Below are positions 27,782 through 36,869 of a DNA stretch of 64,000 nt, in pieces (within the stretch, counting starts at the first letter, position 1; every line of letters starts with the position of its first letter). Location: positions 1,054,001 through 1,118,000 of the forward strand of contig NZ_JAAOIR010000001.1 of the NCBI RefSeq assembly GCF_011440375.1, written 5' to 3'. The DNA is from Halorubellus sp. JP-L1 (lineage in GTDB: Archaea; Halobacteriota; Halobacteria; Halobacteriales; Natrialbaceae). Under the pieces are notes generated by a model. The model was given only the letters and a program-made list of their open reading frames with translations, was not told the DNA's origin and made no database searches. Made by a program: the position numbers and the translations under genes.

Positions 27782-27808
27782 TTGATGGCCATCACCGTTA
27801 GTTCGAAG

Positions 27809-28012
27809 ATGCCCGACCCGGCGCAACTCCGCGACAGCACGCAGATCGTCCTGGAGCGCGAGACGCTCGCCGACCTGGAGGCCGACGTCGAGGACCGATT
27901 CATGGTCTCGATCGCACCCGTCGACGACGAGCGCTGTCGACTCGTCGGGTCGCCGGTCGTCATCAAGGACGTGAGCGACTTCCTCGCACGAAACGGCGTC
28001 GCGATCGCCTGA
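27809..28012 (+). CDS. VNG_1110C-like small haloarchaeal protein
   Basis: The 67-residue protein starts MPDPAQLRDSTQIVLERETL and ends VVIKDVSDFLARNGVAIA. From memory these ends match a small conserved haloarchaeal family named after VNG_1110C; its function is unknown. No membrane segment. The start is set by the promoter spacing and by the family N-terminus. Confidence 0.75.
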   Translation: MPDPAQLRDSTQIVLERETLADLEADVEDRFMVSIAPVDDERCRLVGSPVVIKDVSDFLARNGVAIA

Positions 28013-28062
28013 TTGCACTCGCGCCGACCCCGATCGCGGTCGTGGTTCCGGGTTCGCGTGGA

Positions 28063-28749
28063 CTACGCGTCGTTCGCTCGAATGTCATCGAGTGCGGCGA
28101 GCGTACCGTCGGCGTGTGCGTCGTCGAGGACGACGGTGGCGGCGGCTTTCGCCTTCTCGTCGGCGTTCGCGACGGCGTAACTGTGGTCGACGCGTTCGAA
28201 CGTCGAGACGTCGTTCTCGCTGTCGCCGACGGCGACGAAGTCCTCGGGTGCCAGGTCGAGGTGCGCGGCGACGCGGTCGAGTGCCTTGCCCTTCGAGACC
28301 TCGCGGGGTTTGACGTGGTACGCGTAGCCGGTGTCGACGAACGCGAGGTCGTACTCGTCGGCGAGGTCGCGGAGGAGGTCGGCGGGGGCGTCCCGGCGGA
28401 CGGCGAGTTCGGTCTCGCGCCAGCGGTTGACGAGGTCGGCGTCGCCCCAGCCGAGGTCGCCGCCGCGTTCCCGGAACGCCTCCGCGATGGCGTCGATGCG
28501 CGCGCCGGCGTCGTGGACGTGGACGTCGTCGCCGGCGACGACGACGCCGCCGTTCTCGGCGACGACGAGGTGCGGGACGTCGAGGAAGTCCGAGAGCGCG
28601 ATCGGGTACGGGAACGCCTTCCCGGTGGCGAGCACGACGGGTTCGGGCCAGTCCCGGACGGGATCGAACACGCGCGGGTCGACGCCGTGCCCGCTCGGTC
28701 GCGTGAGCGTCCCGTCGATGTCGAGGGCGAGCGGCGGAAGGCCACTCAT
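28063..28749 (-). CDS. Phosphoglycolate phosphatase, archaeal HAD type
   Basis: It removes phosphate from 2-phosphoglycolate. The 228-residue HAD hydrolase has motif I DIDGTLT (nucleophile D10, acid D12), an alpha/beta cap domain in the C2 position, motif III Lys in KPREVSKGKAL, and motif IV GDSENDVSTF. This is the layout of the archaeal PGP/TA0175 group (sucrose-phosphatase-like). ATG 28749 (MSGLPPLALDIDGT). Monocistronic. Confidence 0.9.
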   Translation of the reverse strand: MSGLPPLALDIDGTLTRPSGHGVDPRVFDPVRDWPEPVVLATGKAFPYPIALSDFLDVPHLVVAENGGVVVAGDDVHVHDAGARIDAIAEAFRERGGDLGWGDADLVNRWRETELAVRRDAPADLLRDLADEYDLAFVDTGYAYHVKPREVSKGKALDRVAAHLDLAPEDFVAVGDSENDVSTFERVDHSYAVANADEKAKAAATVVLDDAHADGTLAALDDIRANDA

Positions 28750-28895
28750 GCGGTCCCTCCACCGCGCCGTGGTGGCGTTGGCAGCATGGCGTACGCTGCG
28801 GACCGTGGACGGGTAACTCTTTCAGAACCGATCCGCGCGGGACTCCGTCGGCCGGAGGAGGGCCGCGGACGTGACGTGGATCAGCGCCTCCTCGC

Positions 28896-30440
28896 TCAGC
28901 TACCGCCGTCGTCGACGGCCCAGTCGAGCGAGCGGTCGACGGCGTCGTCCCAGCGCGCGTACTTCGCGTCCGCTTCGTCGGGCTGCATCGCGGGCTGGAA
29001 CTCGCGGTCGACCTGCCAGTTCTCGCGGAGTTCGTCGACGGTGTCCCAGTAGCCGACGGCGAGCCCGGCGGCGTACGCGGCGCCGAGCGCGGTCGTCTCG
29101 TCGACCTCGGGCCGTACGATCTCGCTTCCGATGATGTCCGATTGGAGCTGGCAGAGGTAGTTGTTCTTCACGGCGCCGCCGTCGACGCGGAGCGTCGTCA
29201 TCTCGATCCCGGAGTCGGCCTCCATCGCTTCGGCGACGTCGCGGGTCTGGTACGCGATGGATTCGAGCGTCGCCTTCACGACGTGTTCCTTCCGCGTGCC
29301 GCGAGTCATGCCGACGATGGTGCCGCGAGCGCGCTGATCCCAATGTGGCGCGCCGAGTCCGGTGAACGCGGGGACGACGTACACGCCGTCCGTGGAGTCG
29401 ACGCGCCGCGCGAGTTCGGCGGTCTCGGCGGGGTCGTCGACGAAGCCGACGTCCTCGAGCCACTCGATGGCGGCGCCCGTGGCGAAGATCGCGCCCTCGA
29501 GCGCGTACTGGACGGGCTCGCCCGAGCGTTGGAACCCGATCGTGGTGAGGAGACCGTGGTCGGACCGCACGGCTTCCTCGCCGGTGTTCATGAGGAAGAA
29601 CGACCCGGTGCCGTACGTGTTCTTCGCGTCGCCCTCGTCGAAGCACGTCTGCCCGAAGAGCGCGGCCTGCTGGTCGCCGAGCGCGGCAGCGACGGGGACT
29701 TCGGCGTCGAGGAAGCCGTCGGCGTCGGTGTACCCGTAGTAGTCGTCGTCGCTCGACGGGCGGACCTCGGGGAGGGTCTCCCGGGGGACGTCGAACTCGG
29801 CGAGGAGGTCGTCGTCCCACTCGGTCTTCCGGATGTCGTACAGCATCGTCCGCGAGGCGTTCGTGACGTCCGTGACGTGGTTCCCGGTGAGCTTCCAGAC
29901 GAGCCACGTGTCGATGGTGCCGAAAAGGACGTCGCCACGGCTCGCGCGCTGCCGGACGTCGTCCGGGCGCGTGCGCTCCATCTTGATGGGGTCGGCGTTG
30001 TCCAGCAGCCATTCGGCCTTCGTCGCGGAGAAGTACGCGTCCGCCTCGAGCCCGGTCTTCTCGCGGATCGCCTCGACCTTGCCCGCGTCCTGGAGCGCTT
30101 CGACGCGGTCGGTGGTGCGGCGGTCCTGCCAGACGAGGGCGTTGTGGACGGGTTTGCCGGTGTCGGCGTCCCAGAGGAGCGTGGTCTCTCGCTGGTTCGT
30201 GATTCCCAGGCCGGCGAGCTGGTCGGCGCCGATGCCGGCGTCGTCGAGCGCGTCGCGGACGACGACTTTGGTGTTCTCCCAGATCTCCATGGGGTCGTGC
30301 TCGACCCAGCCGGGTTCGGGGTAGTGCTGTTCGTGCTTCGTGTAGGCGTTCGCGGCGATCTGGCCGGAGTGATCGAAGACGATGAACCGCGTCCCGGTCG
30401 TTCCCTGGTCGATGGCGCCTACGTAGGTGGTGTCCGTCAT
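28896..30440 (-). CDS. glpK: Glycerol kinase
   Basis: The 514-residue enzyme phosphorylates glycerol to sn-glycerol-3-phosphate, the first step of glycerol use. FGGY-family features are the N-terminal GAIDQGTTGTRFIVFD phosphate loop, WVEHDPMEIWENT, the GITNQRETT and ALVWQDRRT segments, GTGSFFLMNTG, and the second-domain VDGGAVKNNYLCQLQSDI. An acidic C-terminus is normal for halophiles. ATG 30440 (MTDTTYVGAIDQG) is chosen over an upstream ATG. It diverges from glpABC, whose products oxidise its product. Confidence 0.95.
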   Translation of the reverse strand: MTDTTYVGAIDQGTTGTRFIVFDHSGQIAANAYTKHEQHYPEPGWVEHDPMEIWENTKVVVRDALDDAGIGADQLAGLGITNQRETTLLWDADTGKPVHNALVWQDRRTTDRVEALQDAGKVEAIREKTGLEADAYFSATKAEWLLDNADPIKMERTRPDDVRQRASRGDVLFGTIDTWLVWKLTGNHVTDVTNASRTMLYDIRKTEWDDDLLAEFDVPRETLPEVRPSSDDDYYGYTDADGFLDAEVPVAAALGDQQAALFGQTCFDEGDAKNTYGTGSFFLMNTGEEAVRSDHGLLTTIGFQRSGEPVQYALEGAIFATGAAIEWLEDVGFVDDPAETAELARRVDSTDGVYVVPAFTGLGAPHWDQRARGTIVGMTRGTRKEHVVKATLESIAYQTRDVAEAMEADSGIEMTTLRVDGGAVKNNYLCQLQSDIIGSEIVRPEVDETTALGAAYAAGLAVGYWDTVDELRENWQVDREFQPAMQPDEADAKYARWDDAVDRSLDWAVDDGGS

Positions 30441-30779
30441 CGTTGTGTCCCTGTGGGCCACGGCGCTGTCCCATGCCTCCGCGTACCGGTCCGTAGACGA
30501 ACCAGCGCCTCGTTACTGGCGGTGCCGTGTCGAGCGTAAACAACCGAGACTATCGTGATAAACGTTGCCCAACCCGTACTGTGATAGATGTACCCACGCA
30601 CAGCCAGTTCGTCCGCTCTAGGTGAGTTCCATCCAGTAATTCTACTCTAAGCGGCCACTAGAGGGAGGAACAGTGAGTTCGCGTCGCTGTCGAAAGCATG
30701 GCAACGATCCCGGTAGTTACTGGAGGTCGTTCGTCGACGATAAAGCCAAGTGGCGAGGGGACGAGGTCCGAGTGAACTG
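30441..30779. promoter_or_regulatory. Divergent glpK / glpABC control region
   Basis: This 339-bp gap is AT-richer than its surroundings at 30535-30660. Candidate glpK TATA, read on the minus strand, is TTTATCAC near 30552-30560. A glpA TATA-like GATAAAG lies near 30739. Two GTGATA elements (about 30556 and 30581) lie near each other and the first is part of an imperfect palindrome, so they are candidate regulator sites. No gene seen. Confidence 0.45.
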
Positions 30780-32621
30780 ATGGCACGCGATACCGACGTC
30801 CTCGTGCTCGGGGGTGGATCGACCGGCGCGGGCGTGGCGCGCGACCTGGCGCGCCGCGGGGTCGACGTCACCCTCGTCGAACAGGGCAACCTCACGCACG
30901 GGACGACGGGACGCATGCACGGTCTCTTGCACTCGGGCGGTCGGTACGCGGTCTCCGACCAGGCGAGCGCGAGCGAGTGCATCGAGGAGAACCGCGTCCT
31001 CCGGGAGATCGCGAGTCACTGCGTCGAGGAGACCGGCGGACTGTTCGTCAAGCGCCCCGAGGACGACGAATCGTACTTCCAGGAGAAGCTCGCGGGCTGT
31101 CGCGAGTGTAACATTCCGACGGAGGTCCTCACCGGCCGCGAGGCCCGCGAGGTCGAGCCCTATCTCGCCCGGGACGTCGAGAAGGCCATCGCGGTCCCCG
31201 ACGGCGCCGTCGACCCCTTCCGGCTCGTGGTCGCGAACGCGGTCGACGCCGAGAACCACGGTGCGCGCATCGAGACGCACGCCGAGGTCGTCGACGTCCT
31301 CGTCGAAGGCGGAACCGACTCCCCGGCGAGCACGGCCGACGGCGGTTCGGACGAGGACCGCGGGGACGTCGTCGGCGTCGCGGTCGAACACCGGGCCGGC
31401 ACGGGGAACCGCGTCCACGGCGTCCCCGGCGAGCGCGAGGAGATCACCGCCGAGTACGTCGTGAACGCCACGGGCGCGTGGGCGGGCCAGGTCGGCGCGA
31501 TGGCGGGCGTCGACGTCGAGGTTCGACCGTCGAAGGGCGTGATGACGGTGATGAACGTCCGGCAGGTCGACACCGTCGTGAACCGCTGTCGGCCGAAGGG
31601 CGACGCGGACATCCTCGTCCCGCACGAGACCACGGCGATACTGGGAACGACCGACGAGGAGGTCGCGGATCCCGCCGAGTACCCCGAGGAGGGCTGGGAG
31701 GTCGACCTCGTCATCGACGAACTCGCCGAGCTCGTCCCGATCCTCTCCGAAGCCAGGACGATCCGGTCGTTCTGGGGCGTCCGACCGCTCTACGAACCGC
31801 CCGAGGTCGGGAGCACGGACCCGACGGACATCACGCGCGACTACTTCCTGCTCGACCACGAGGAACGGGACGGCCTCCGGGGGATGTCGAGCATCGTCGG
31901 CGGGAAGTTCACGACGTACCGGATGATGGCCGAGGAGATCAGCGACCACGTCTGCGACCAACTCGGCGTCCGCGCGTCCTGTTCGACCGCCGACGAGGCA
32001 CTCCCCGGGAGCGAGCACCCCGCCCGGTTGGACGCGGCGATGGACGACTACGGGCTGAAGTCCCCCATCGCGCGCCGCTCCGGGCAGCGCCTCGGGTCGC
32101 GCGCCGAGGACGTCCTGTCCGTCGACGGCCCGAACCCGGTCGTCTGCGACTGCGAGGCGGTGACGCGCGCGGAAGTCAGCGACGCCATCGCGCAGTCCGG
32201 CAGCGACCTGAACGCGGTCCGCATCCGCACGCGGGCGTCGATGGGGAACTGCCAGGGCGGGCTGTGCTGTCATCGATTGGCGAACGTCCTCGGGGCGACG
32301 TACCCGGAGGACACGACGCGCGCGGCGTGGGACGAACTGCTCGACGAGCGCTGGAAGGGCCACCGGCACGCGCTCTGGGGCGAACAGCTCTCGCAAGCCG
32401 CGCTGAACGCGTTCCTGCACGCGACGACGATGAACCGCGACCACGACCCGGCGGGCCGACACCCCACGGGCGCGGACGGTTCCGCGCCCGGCGACGACGC
32501 GACCGGGTCGGCGCCGCCGCCCGTCGACGTCGACTTCGCCGCGTTCGACGACGGCACCGTCGGCGACGGCGGCCGCTCCGGCGACGACGGCCGTCGCGCC
32601 AGCGACGACGGGGGTGCCTGA
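30780..32621 (+). CDS. glpA: Anaerobic-type glycerol-3-phosphate dehydrogenase subunit A
   Basis: The 613-residue flavoprotein oxidises glycerol-3-phosphate to dihydroxyacetone phosphate. The FAD-binding fold opens [21 protein letters not shown]. The [21 protein letters not shown] segment is diagnostic for GlpA/GlpD. The C-terminal BFD-like [2Fe-2S] domain has CDCEAV and [11 protein letters not shown] cysteines. The last 60 residues are an acidic, Gly/Asp-rich tail. It is first of glpABC; glpB starts 3 bp after its stop. Confidence 0.94.
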   Translation: MARDTDVLVLGGGSTGAGVARDLARRGVDVTLVEQGNLTHGTTGRMHGLLHSGGRYAVSDQASASECIEENRVLREIASHCVEETGGLFVKRPEDDESYFQEKLAGCRECNIPTEVLTGREAREVEPYLARDVEKAIAVPDGAVDPFRLVVANAVDAENHGARIETHAEVVDVLVEGGTDSPASTADGGSDEDRGDVVGVAVEHRAGTGNRVHGVPGEREEITAEYVVNATGAWAGQVGAMAGVDVEVRPSKGVMTVMNVRQVDTVVNRCRPKGDADILVPHETTAILGTTDEEVADPAEYPEEGWEVDLVIDELAELVPILSEARTIRSFWGVRPLYEPPEVGSTDPTDITRDYFLLDHEERDGLRGMSSIVGGKFTTYRMMAEEISDHVCDQLGVRASCSTADEALPGSEHPARLDAAMDDYGLKSPIARRSGQRLGSRAEDVLSVDGPNPVVCDCEAVTRAEVSDAIAQSGSDLNAVRIRTRASMGNCQGGLCCHRLANVLGATYPEDTTRAAWDELLDERWKGHRHALWGEQLSQAALNAFLHATTMNRDHDPAGRHPTGADGSAPGDDATGSAPPPVDVDFAAFDDGTVGDGGRSGDDGRRASDDGGA

Positions 32622-32624
32622 CTC

Positions 32625-34067
32625 GTGGCGATCCGCGACGACGTGCTCGTCGTCGGCGGCGGCCTCGCGGGGATGATTGCGGCGCTCGCGGCGAGCGACG
32701 CGGGCGCGAGCGTCCGCGTCGTCACCGACTCGGAGAGCACGCTCCAGCAGGCGAGCGGGCTCGTCGACGTCCTCGGGTACCCGACGCCGCACGAAGGCGA
32801 GGGCGGGGATTCCGGCCAGTACCCGGCGCCGAATCCGTTCGCGGCCGTGGAGGCCCTCCCCGAGTCGCACCCGTACCGGGTCGTGGGCGCGGACGCGCTC
32901 CGGGGCGGCCTCGGGGTCTTCGACGACGCCGTGGGCGACCTGTACCGGGGATCGCACACGGACCGGAACGCGCTCGTGCCGACCGTCGGCGGGACGGTGA
33001 AGCCGACCGCGCGCTACCCGGCGAGCGTCGCGCCCGGACTGGCGAGCGACGAGGGCGCGATGCTCCTCGTCGGGTTCGAGGGCGACGCGGACGTCGACGC
33101 GGACCGGATCGCTGCCCATCTCCGCGCGGTCGACGTGCCGTTCGACGTCGCGGGCGTCACGGTCGCGTTCCCCGGCGATCTCGACGGCACCGACCAGGCG
33201 ACGCGGCTCGCGCACGCGCTGGACGCCGACGAAGCGGAGGCGCGGCGTCGACTCGCCGACCGCGTCAAGCGCGCGGCGAATGGCCTCGACGAAGGCGGCT
33301 CCGGCGGCGACGGCTCCGGCGGCGACGGCTCCGATGACGACGGCTCCGGCGGCGACGGCTCCGATGGCGACGGCTCCGATGGCGACGGCTTCGATCCGGC
33401 GAGCGTCGAGCGCGTCGGGTTCCCGGCGGTCCTCGGCCGCGACCGCCCCCGACAGGTGCGCGAGGCGCTCGCCGGGCACTTCGACGCGGCCGTGTTCGAA
33501 CTGCCGCCCGCGCCGCCGAGCCTCCCAGGGCTCCGCCTCCGGTACCGGCTCCGCGACGCGCTCCGGGAGGCCGGCGTCGCCGTCACGACGGGCGTTCCCA
33601 TAATCGATTTCGACGTCGACGGCGACCGGATCGGGACCGTGTACGCCGACCGGAACGGGTCGCGCGCCCCGTTCGAACCGCGAGCGGTGGTGCTCGCGAC
33701 CGGCGGCCTCGTCGGCGGCGGCATCGACTCCGAGCGCGACGCCGTCTACGAACCAGTGTTCGACTGTCCCGTCGACCACCCCGCGGACCGCTACGCGTGG
33801 TCGGACGCGGACCCGTTCGGCCCGCACGCGTTCGCCCGGTTCGGCGTCCGCATCGACGCCGACGGCCGCGTGCTCGACGACGACGGGACCCCGCTCTACG
33901 AGAACGTGCTCGCCGCCGGCGGCGTCGTCGGCGGCTACGACGCGGCCGCCGAGAAGTCCGCGAGCGGCGTGAGCCTCGCCACGGGCTACGCCGCCGGCCG
34001 AACCGCCGCCGCGGAATCGACGACGACCACCGACACCACGCCGACCGACGCGAGCGCAGACCGATGA
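32625..34067 (+). CDS. glpB: Glycerol-3-phosphate dehydrogenase subunit B
   Basis: The 480-residue FAD/FMN-binding subunit passes electrons between GlpA and GlpC. Start is GTG 32625, 3 bp after glpA. The dinucleotide fold is VLVVGGGLAGMIAALAASDAG. The ASGLVDVLGY segment and the C-terminal ENVLAAGGVVGGYD loop are typical. Residues 225-254 are six GSGGD-type repeats inserted in the middle domain, absent from normal GlpB. The stop overlaps glpC by 4 bp (ATGA). Confidence 0.92.
   Translation: MAIRDDVLVVGGGLAGMIAALAASDAGASVRVVTDSESTLQQASGLVDVLGYPTPHEGEGGDSGQYPAPNPFAAVEALPESHPYRVVGADALRGGLGVFDDAVGDLYRGSHTDRNALVPTVGGTVKPTARYPASVAPGLASDEGAMLLVGFEGDADVDADRIAAHLRAVDVPFDVAGVTVAFPGDLDGTDQATRLAHALDADEAEARRRLADRVKRAANGLDEGGSGGDGSGGDGSDDDGSGGDGSDGDGSDGDGFDPASVERVGFPAVLGRDRPRQVREALAGHFDAAVFELPPAPPSLPGLRLRYRLRDALREAGVAVTTGVPIIDFDVDGDRIGTVYADRNGSRAPFEPRAVVLATGGLVGGGIDSERDAVYEPVFDCPVDHPADRYAWSDADPFGPHAFARFGVRIDADGRVLDDDGTPLYENVLAAGGVVGGYDAAAEKSASGVSLATGYAAGRTAAAESTTTTDTTPTDASADR
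33297..33386 (+). repeat. 15-bp in-frame tandem repeat, 6 copies (glpB)
   Basis: Units start at 33297 and every 15 bp; each encodes GS(G/D)(G/D)D. They form a flexible Gly/Ser/Asp linker inside GlpB. Confidence 0.95.
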
Positions 34068-35572
34068 CCGACGACAATCAGCCACACGACGACGCCGCAC
34101 AGCACGCCGACGGTTCTACGGCCGACGGCACCAACCGCGCGGCCGGCGGGCGCGGTTCTGGTGCCGACTGGACCGACCCCGCGACCGACGGTGGGAACGA
34201 CCGCGCGACCGACGGTGGGGCCGCCGTCGACGACGGCGAGTTCGAGCCCGTCCAGGTGTTCCCCGAGGCGGAGGACGCCGACCTCCGGCCGGGCGCGGAC
34301 GACTGCTACAAGTGCTCGACGTGCGACACGACCTGTCCCGTCGCCGAGGTCGACGAGGCGTTCCCCGGCCCGAAGTTCCAGGGGCCCGAGCAGTGGCGGC
34401 TCAAGCGCAGCGAGGACCACGACGTCGACGACTCGATCTCGAAGTGCTCGAACTGCATGCGCTGTGACAGCGCGTGCCCGAGCGACGTCCCGCTGAGTCA
34501 GATGCACAACACCGCTCGCGCGCAGTACGTCGACGAGCAAGTGAGCAAGACGAGCGCGACGTACTGGCGGAATCGCTTGCTCGCGAACTACGGGACGATG
34601 GCGCGACTCGGGTCGACGTTCCCGCGACTCACGAACGCCGTGCTGGGGAACTCGCTCGTCCAGACGCTCAACGAGAGACTCCTCGGGATCACGGCCGAGC
34701 GCGAGTTCCCCGCGTTCGCGACGGAGACGTTCCGCGAGTGGTACGCCGAGCGCGGCGGCGAAGCCGCGAGCGTCGAGAACGCCCGTCGCGCGCGCCGCGA
34801 GCGCGACGACCCCCCGGACGCCGACAAGCGCGTCGCGTACTTCCACGGCGACTACGCGAACCACAACACGCCCGCGGTCGCGAAGGCGCTCGTGGCCGTC
34901 TACGAGTCCTTCGGGTACGCCGTCCTCGTCCCCGACCAGCGCTGCTCGGGCACGCCGATGTTCGCGAACGGCATGCTCGAGGACGCCCGCAGAGCGGCGC
35001 GAGTGAACGTCGAGAACTTCGCCGAACTCGTCGAGGACGGCGTCGACGTCGTCTGCTCGTGCACGAGCTGCTCGATGGCGCTCCGCCAAGAGTACCCCGA
35101 GCTATTCTCCATCCCCGGGACTGCGAAGGTGGCGGCGAACACGTACGACGCCGTCGAGTACCTCCGCATCAACGAGGACCTCGACGGCGAACTCGCGGCC
35201 GCGGACGTGACCGCGAGCGACGTCGGCGTCGACTCGTTCGCGTACCACGCGCCCTGTCACGCCCGCAACCAAGGGCTGGACGGCCAGACCGTCGAGTTGC
35301 TCTCCCGGGTCGACGGCGTCGACGCCGAGGACGTTGGCGACTCGTGCTCGGGAATCTCCGGTACGTACGGGTGGAAGACGGAGCACTACGACACGTCGAT
35401 GAAGATCGGGGACGAGATGTTCGAGCACATGGCGGCCGCGGACGCGACGACGGGCATGACGGAGTGCCCGACGTGCGCGATGCAGATGGAGCACGGCACC
35501 GGCTACGAGATCGAACACCCCCTGGAGGTACTCGAAGCAGTCCTGGTCGACGGGCCAGACGAGGCGTCGTAA
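34064..35572 (+). CDS. glpC: Glycerol-3-phosphate dehydrogenase subunit C
   Basis: The 502-residue iron-sulfur subunit delivers electrons to the quinone pool. Two [4Fe-4S] motifs are CYKCSTCDTTCP (about residue 82) and CSNCMRCDSACP (about residue 128). Two CCG-type domains follow, with CSCTSC, YHAPCHARNQG, DSCSGISGTYGWK and CPTCAMQMEHGTG. Those cysteine clusters place it in the GlpC/heterodisulfide-reductase D-like family. The first 75 residues are an acidic low-complexity extension. It starts by ATGA overlap with glpB. Confidence 0.94.
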   Translation: MTDDNQPHDDAAQHADGSTADGTNRAAGGRGSGADWTDPATDGGNDRATDGGAAVDDGEFEPVQVFPEAEDADLRPGADDCYKCSTCDTTCPVAEVDEAFPGPKFQGPEQWRLKRSEDHDVDDSISKCSNCMRCDSACPSDVPLSQMHNTARAQYVDEQVSKTSATYWRNRLLANYGTMARLGSTFPRLTNAVLGNSLVQTLNERLLGITAEREFPAFATETFREWYAERGGEAASVENARRARRERDDPPDADKRVAYFHGDYANHNTPAVAKALVAVYESFGYAVLVPDQRCSGTPMFANGMLEDARRAARVNVENFAELVEDGVDVVCSCTSCSMALRQEYPELFSIPGTAKVAANTYDAVEYLRINEDLDGELAAADVTASDVGVDSFAYHAPCHARNQGLDGQTVELLSRVDGVDAEDVGDSCSGISGTYGWKTEHYDTSMKIGDEMFEHMAAADATTGMTECPTCAMQMEHGTGYEIEHPLEVLEAVLVDGPDEAS

Positions 35573-35587
35573 CGTGGGTGCGTTCGA

Positions 35588-36733
35588 GTGAATCTCCGCG
35601 ACAGGATCGCGCGTCGTCGACGACAGACCACCGCCGGGAGCGGCGTCGTCGTCGACCCGGTCGCGCTCGCGCCCGTCACGCACCCCGACGAACCGGTCGG
35701 TCGCGGCCCGCTCGTCGAGCAGTTACTCGACGCGCTCGACGTCGTCTTCGACGACGGCGTCCCCGAGCCGACCGCGGTCTGGGGCCCACCGGGCGTCGGG
35801 AAGACCGCCGTCGTCGACGCGCTGTTCGAGTCGCTCGACGCCGCGTTCTGGCATCGCGACCAGGCGATCGGCACCGCAACGCGCGCGCGCCAGCCGACCG
35901 ACGTCCGGTTCGTCCGCGTCGACGGCCGGCACGCCGACAGCGAGTTCCAGGCGTACCGACACCTGCTGGCCGCACTCGGCGAGGACTCCGTCCCCGAGGG
36001 CGGCGTGAGCACCGACGCACTCGGCGAGCGACTCCTCGACGTCGTCGACCGGCACGACGCGGTCGTCGTCGCCGTCGACCACGTCGACGAACCCGAGACG
36101 CTCGACGTCGGCGTCGTCGCGTCGCTCGCCGACGACACCGCGATCGTCCCGTGGTACGTCACCCGCGAACCGCTCGACGCGCACCAGCTCGCCCCCGGGA
36201 CGCCCCCCACGTCCACGGTCCGGTTCGAACCGTACCGGACGCACACGCTCGTCGAAGTCGTCACGGAGCGCGCGTCCCCCGGCCTCGCGCCGAACGCGCT
36301 CGACCACGAGACCGCCCGCACGATCGCCCGGCACGCGGACGGGAACGCCCACGACGCGCTCGCGCTCCTGTACGGCGCCGCGACGCGCGCCGACGCGGAC
36401 GACGCCGCGCGCGTCCACGCTCACCACGTCGCGGCCGCCGTCGCCGCCTTCCCGACGGACTCCGTGTCGGTCGCACGCGCACTCGCCGAACCCCGGAACC
36501 GCCAGCGCGTCCTCGCGACGCTCGTCGCACTCGAGGACGACGCCCCAGCCCTTCCCGCGGCCGCGGCCGCCATCGCCGACCGAACCGACCTCACGGAGAG
36601 CACGGTCACGCGATTCCTCTACGAGCTCGCGACCGTCGGACTGCTGGCCAGAACGCCCGAGGACGACGGGTCGAGCGCCGTCACGCCACGGTTCCCACCC
36701 CGGCTGTTCGCGGCGCTCCACACCACCACCTGA
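35588..36733 (+). CDS. Orc1/Cdc6-like AAA ATPase, divergent paralog
   Basis: The 381-residue protein starts at GTG 35588, 15 bp after glpC. Walker A is GPPGVGKTA (about residues 66-74). The Walker B region is AVVVAVDHVDEPE, where the usual Asp-Glu is replaced by D-H-V-D. A C-terminal winged-helix-like part follows (LTESTVTRFLYELATVGLLA). This is the organisation of Orc1/Cdc6 initiators, but the sequence is divergent and no ORB-type origin repeats are visible beside it. It is more likely a regulatory or defence-linked paralog than the main replication initiator. Whether it is transcribed with glpABC or with the CHAT gene is open. Confidence 0.7.
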   Translation: MNLRDRIARRRRQTTAGSGVVVDPVALAPVTHPDEPVGRGPLVEQLLDALDVVFDDGVPEPTAVWGPPGVGKTAVVDALFESLDAAFWHRDQAIGTATRARQPTDVRFVRVDGRHADSEFQAYRHLLAALGEDSVPEGGVSTDALGERLLDVVDRHDAVVVAVDHVDEPETLDVGVVASLADDTAIVPWYVTREPLDAHQLAPGTPPTSTVRFEPYRTHTLVEVVTERASPGLAPNALDHETARTIARHADGNAHDALALLYGAATRADADDAARVHAHHVAAAVAAFPTDSVSVARALAEPRNRQRVLATLVALEDDAPALPAAAAAIADRTDLTESTVTRFLYELATVGLLARTPEDDGSSAVTPRFPPRLFAALHTTT

Positions 36734-36820
36734 CCCCGCACCGCGAGCCCGACACGCTCGCGACGACCGCCGACACCGAGCGCGCTCGCAGTGGACAGAC
36801 CCCTGACACCCCCCGAGCGT

Positions 36821-36827
36821 TTTATCC
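36821..36827 (+). promoter_or_regulatory. TATA-like box of the CHAT gene
   Basis: TTTATCC lies 43 nt before ATG 36870, giving a predicted leader of about 18 nt that contains a GGTGG purine-rich stretch. Confidence 0.5.
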
Positions 36828-36869
36828 TCGCGGCCTCGAAACGGGAAGGCAGCAAGCGGTGGGTGTAGC

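Noticed and set aside
30717-34100. A minus-strand open frame of over 1,100 codons opposite glpABC
   Set aside because: High-GC antisense shadow; the plus strand has the true glpA, glpB and glpC motifs and the antisense product has no recognisable domain.
36734-36869. Possible replication origin beside the Orc1/Cdc6-like gene
   Set aside because: No ORB-type repeats or long AT-rich unwinding region were seen; the only AT-rich part is the promoter of the CHAT gene.
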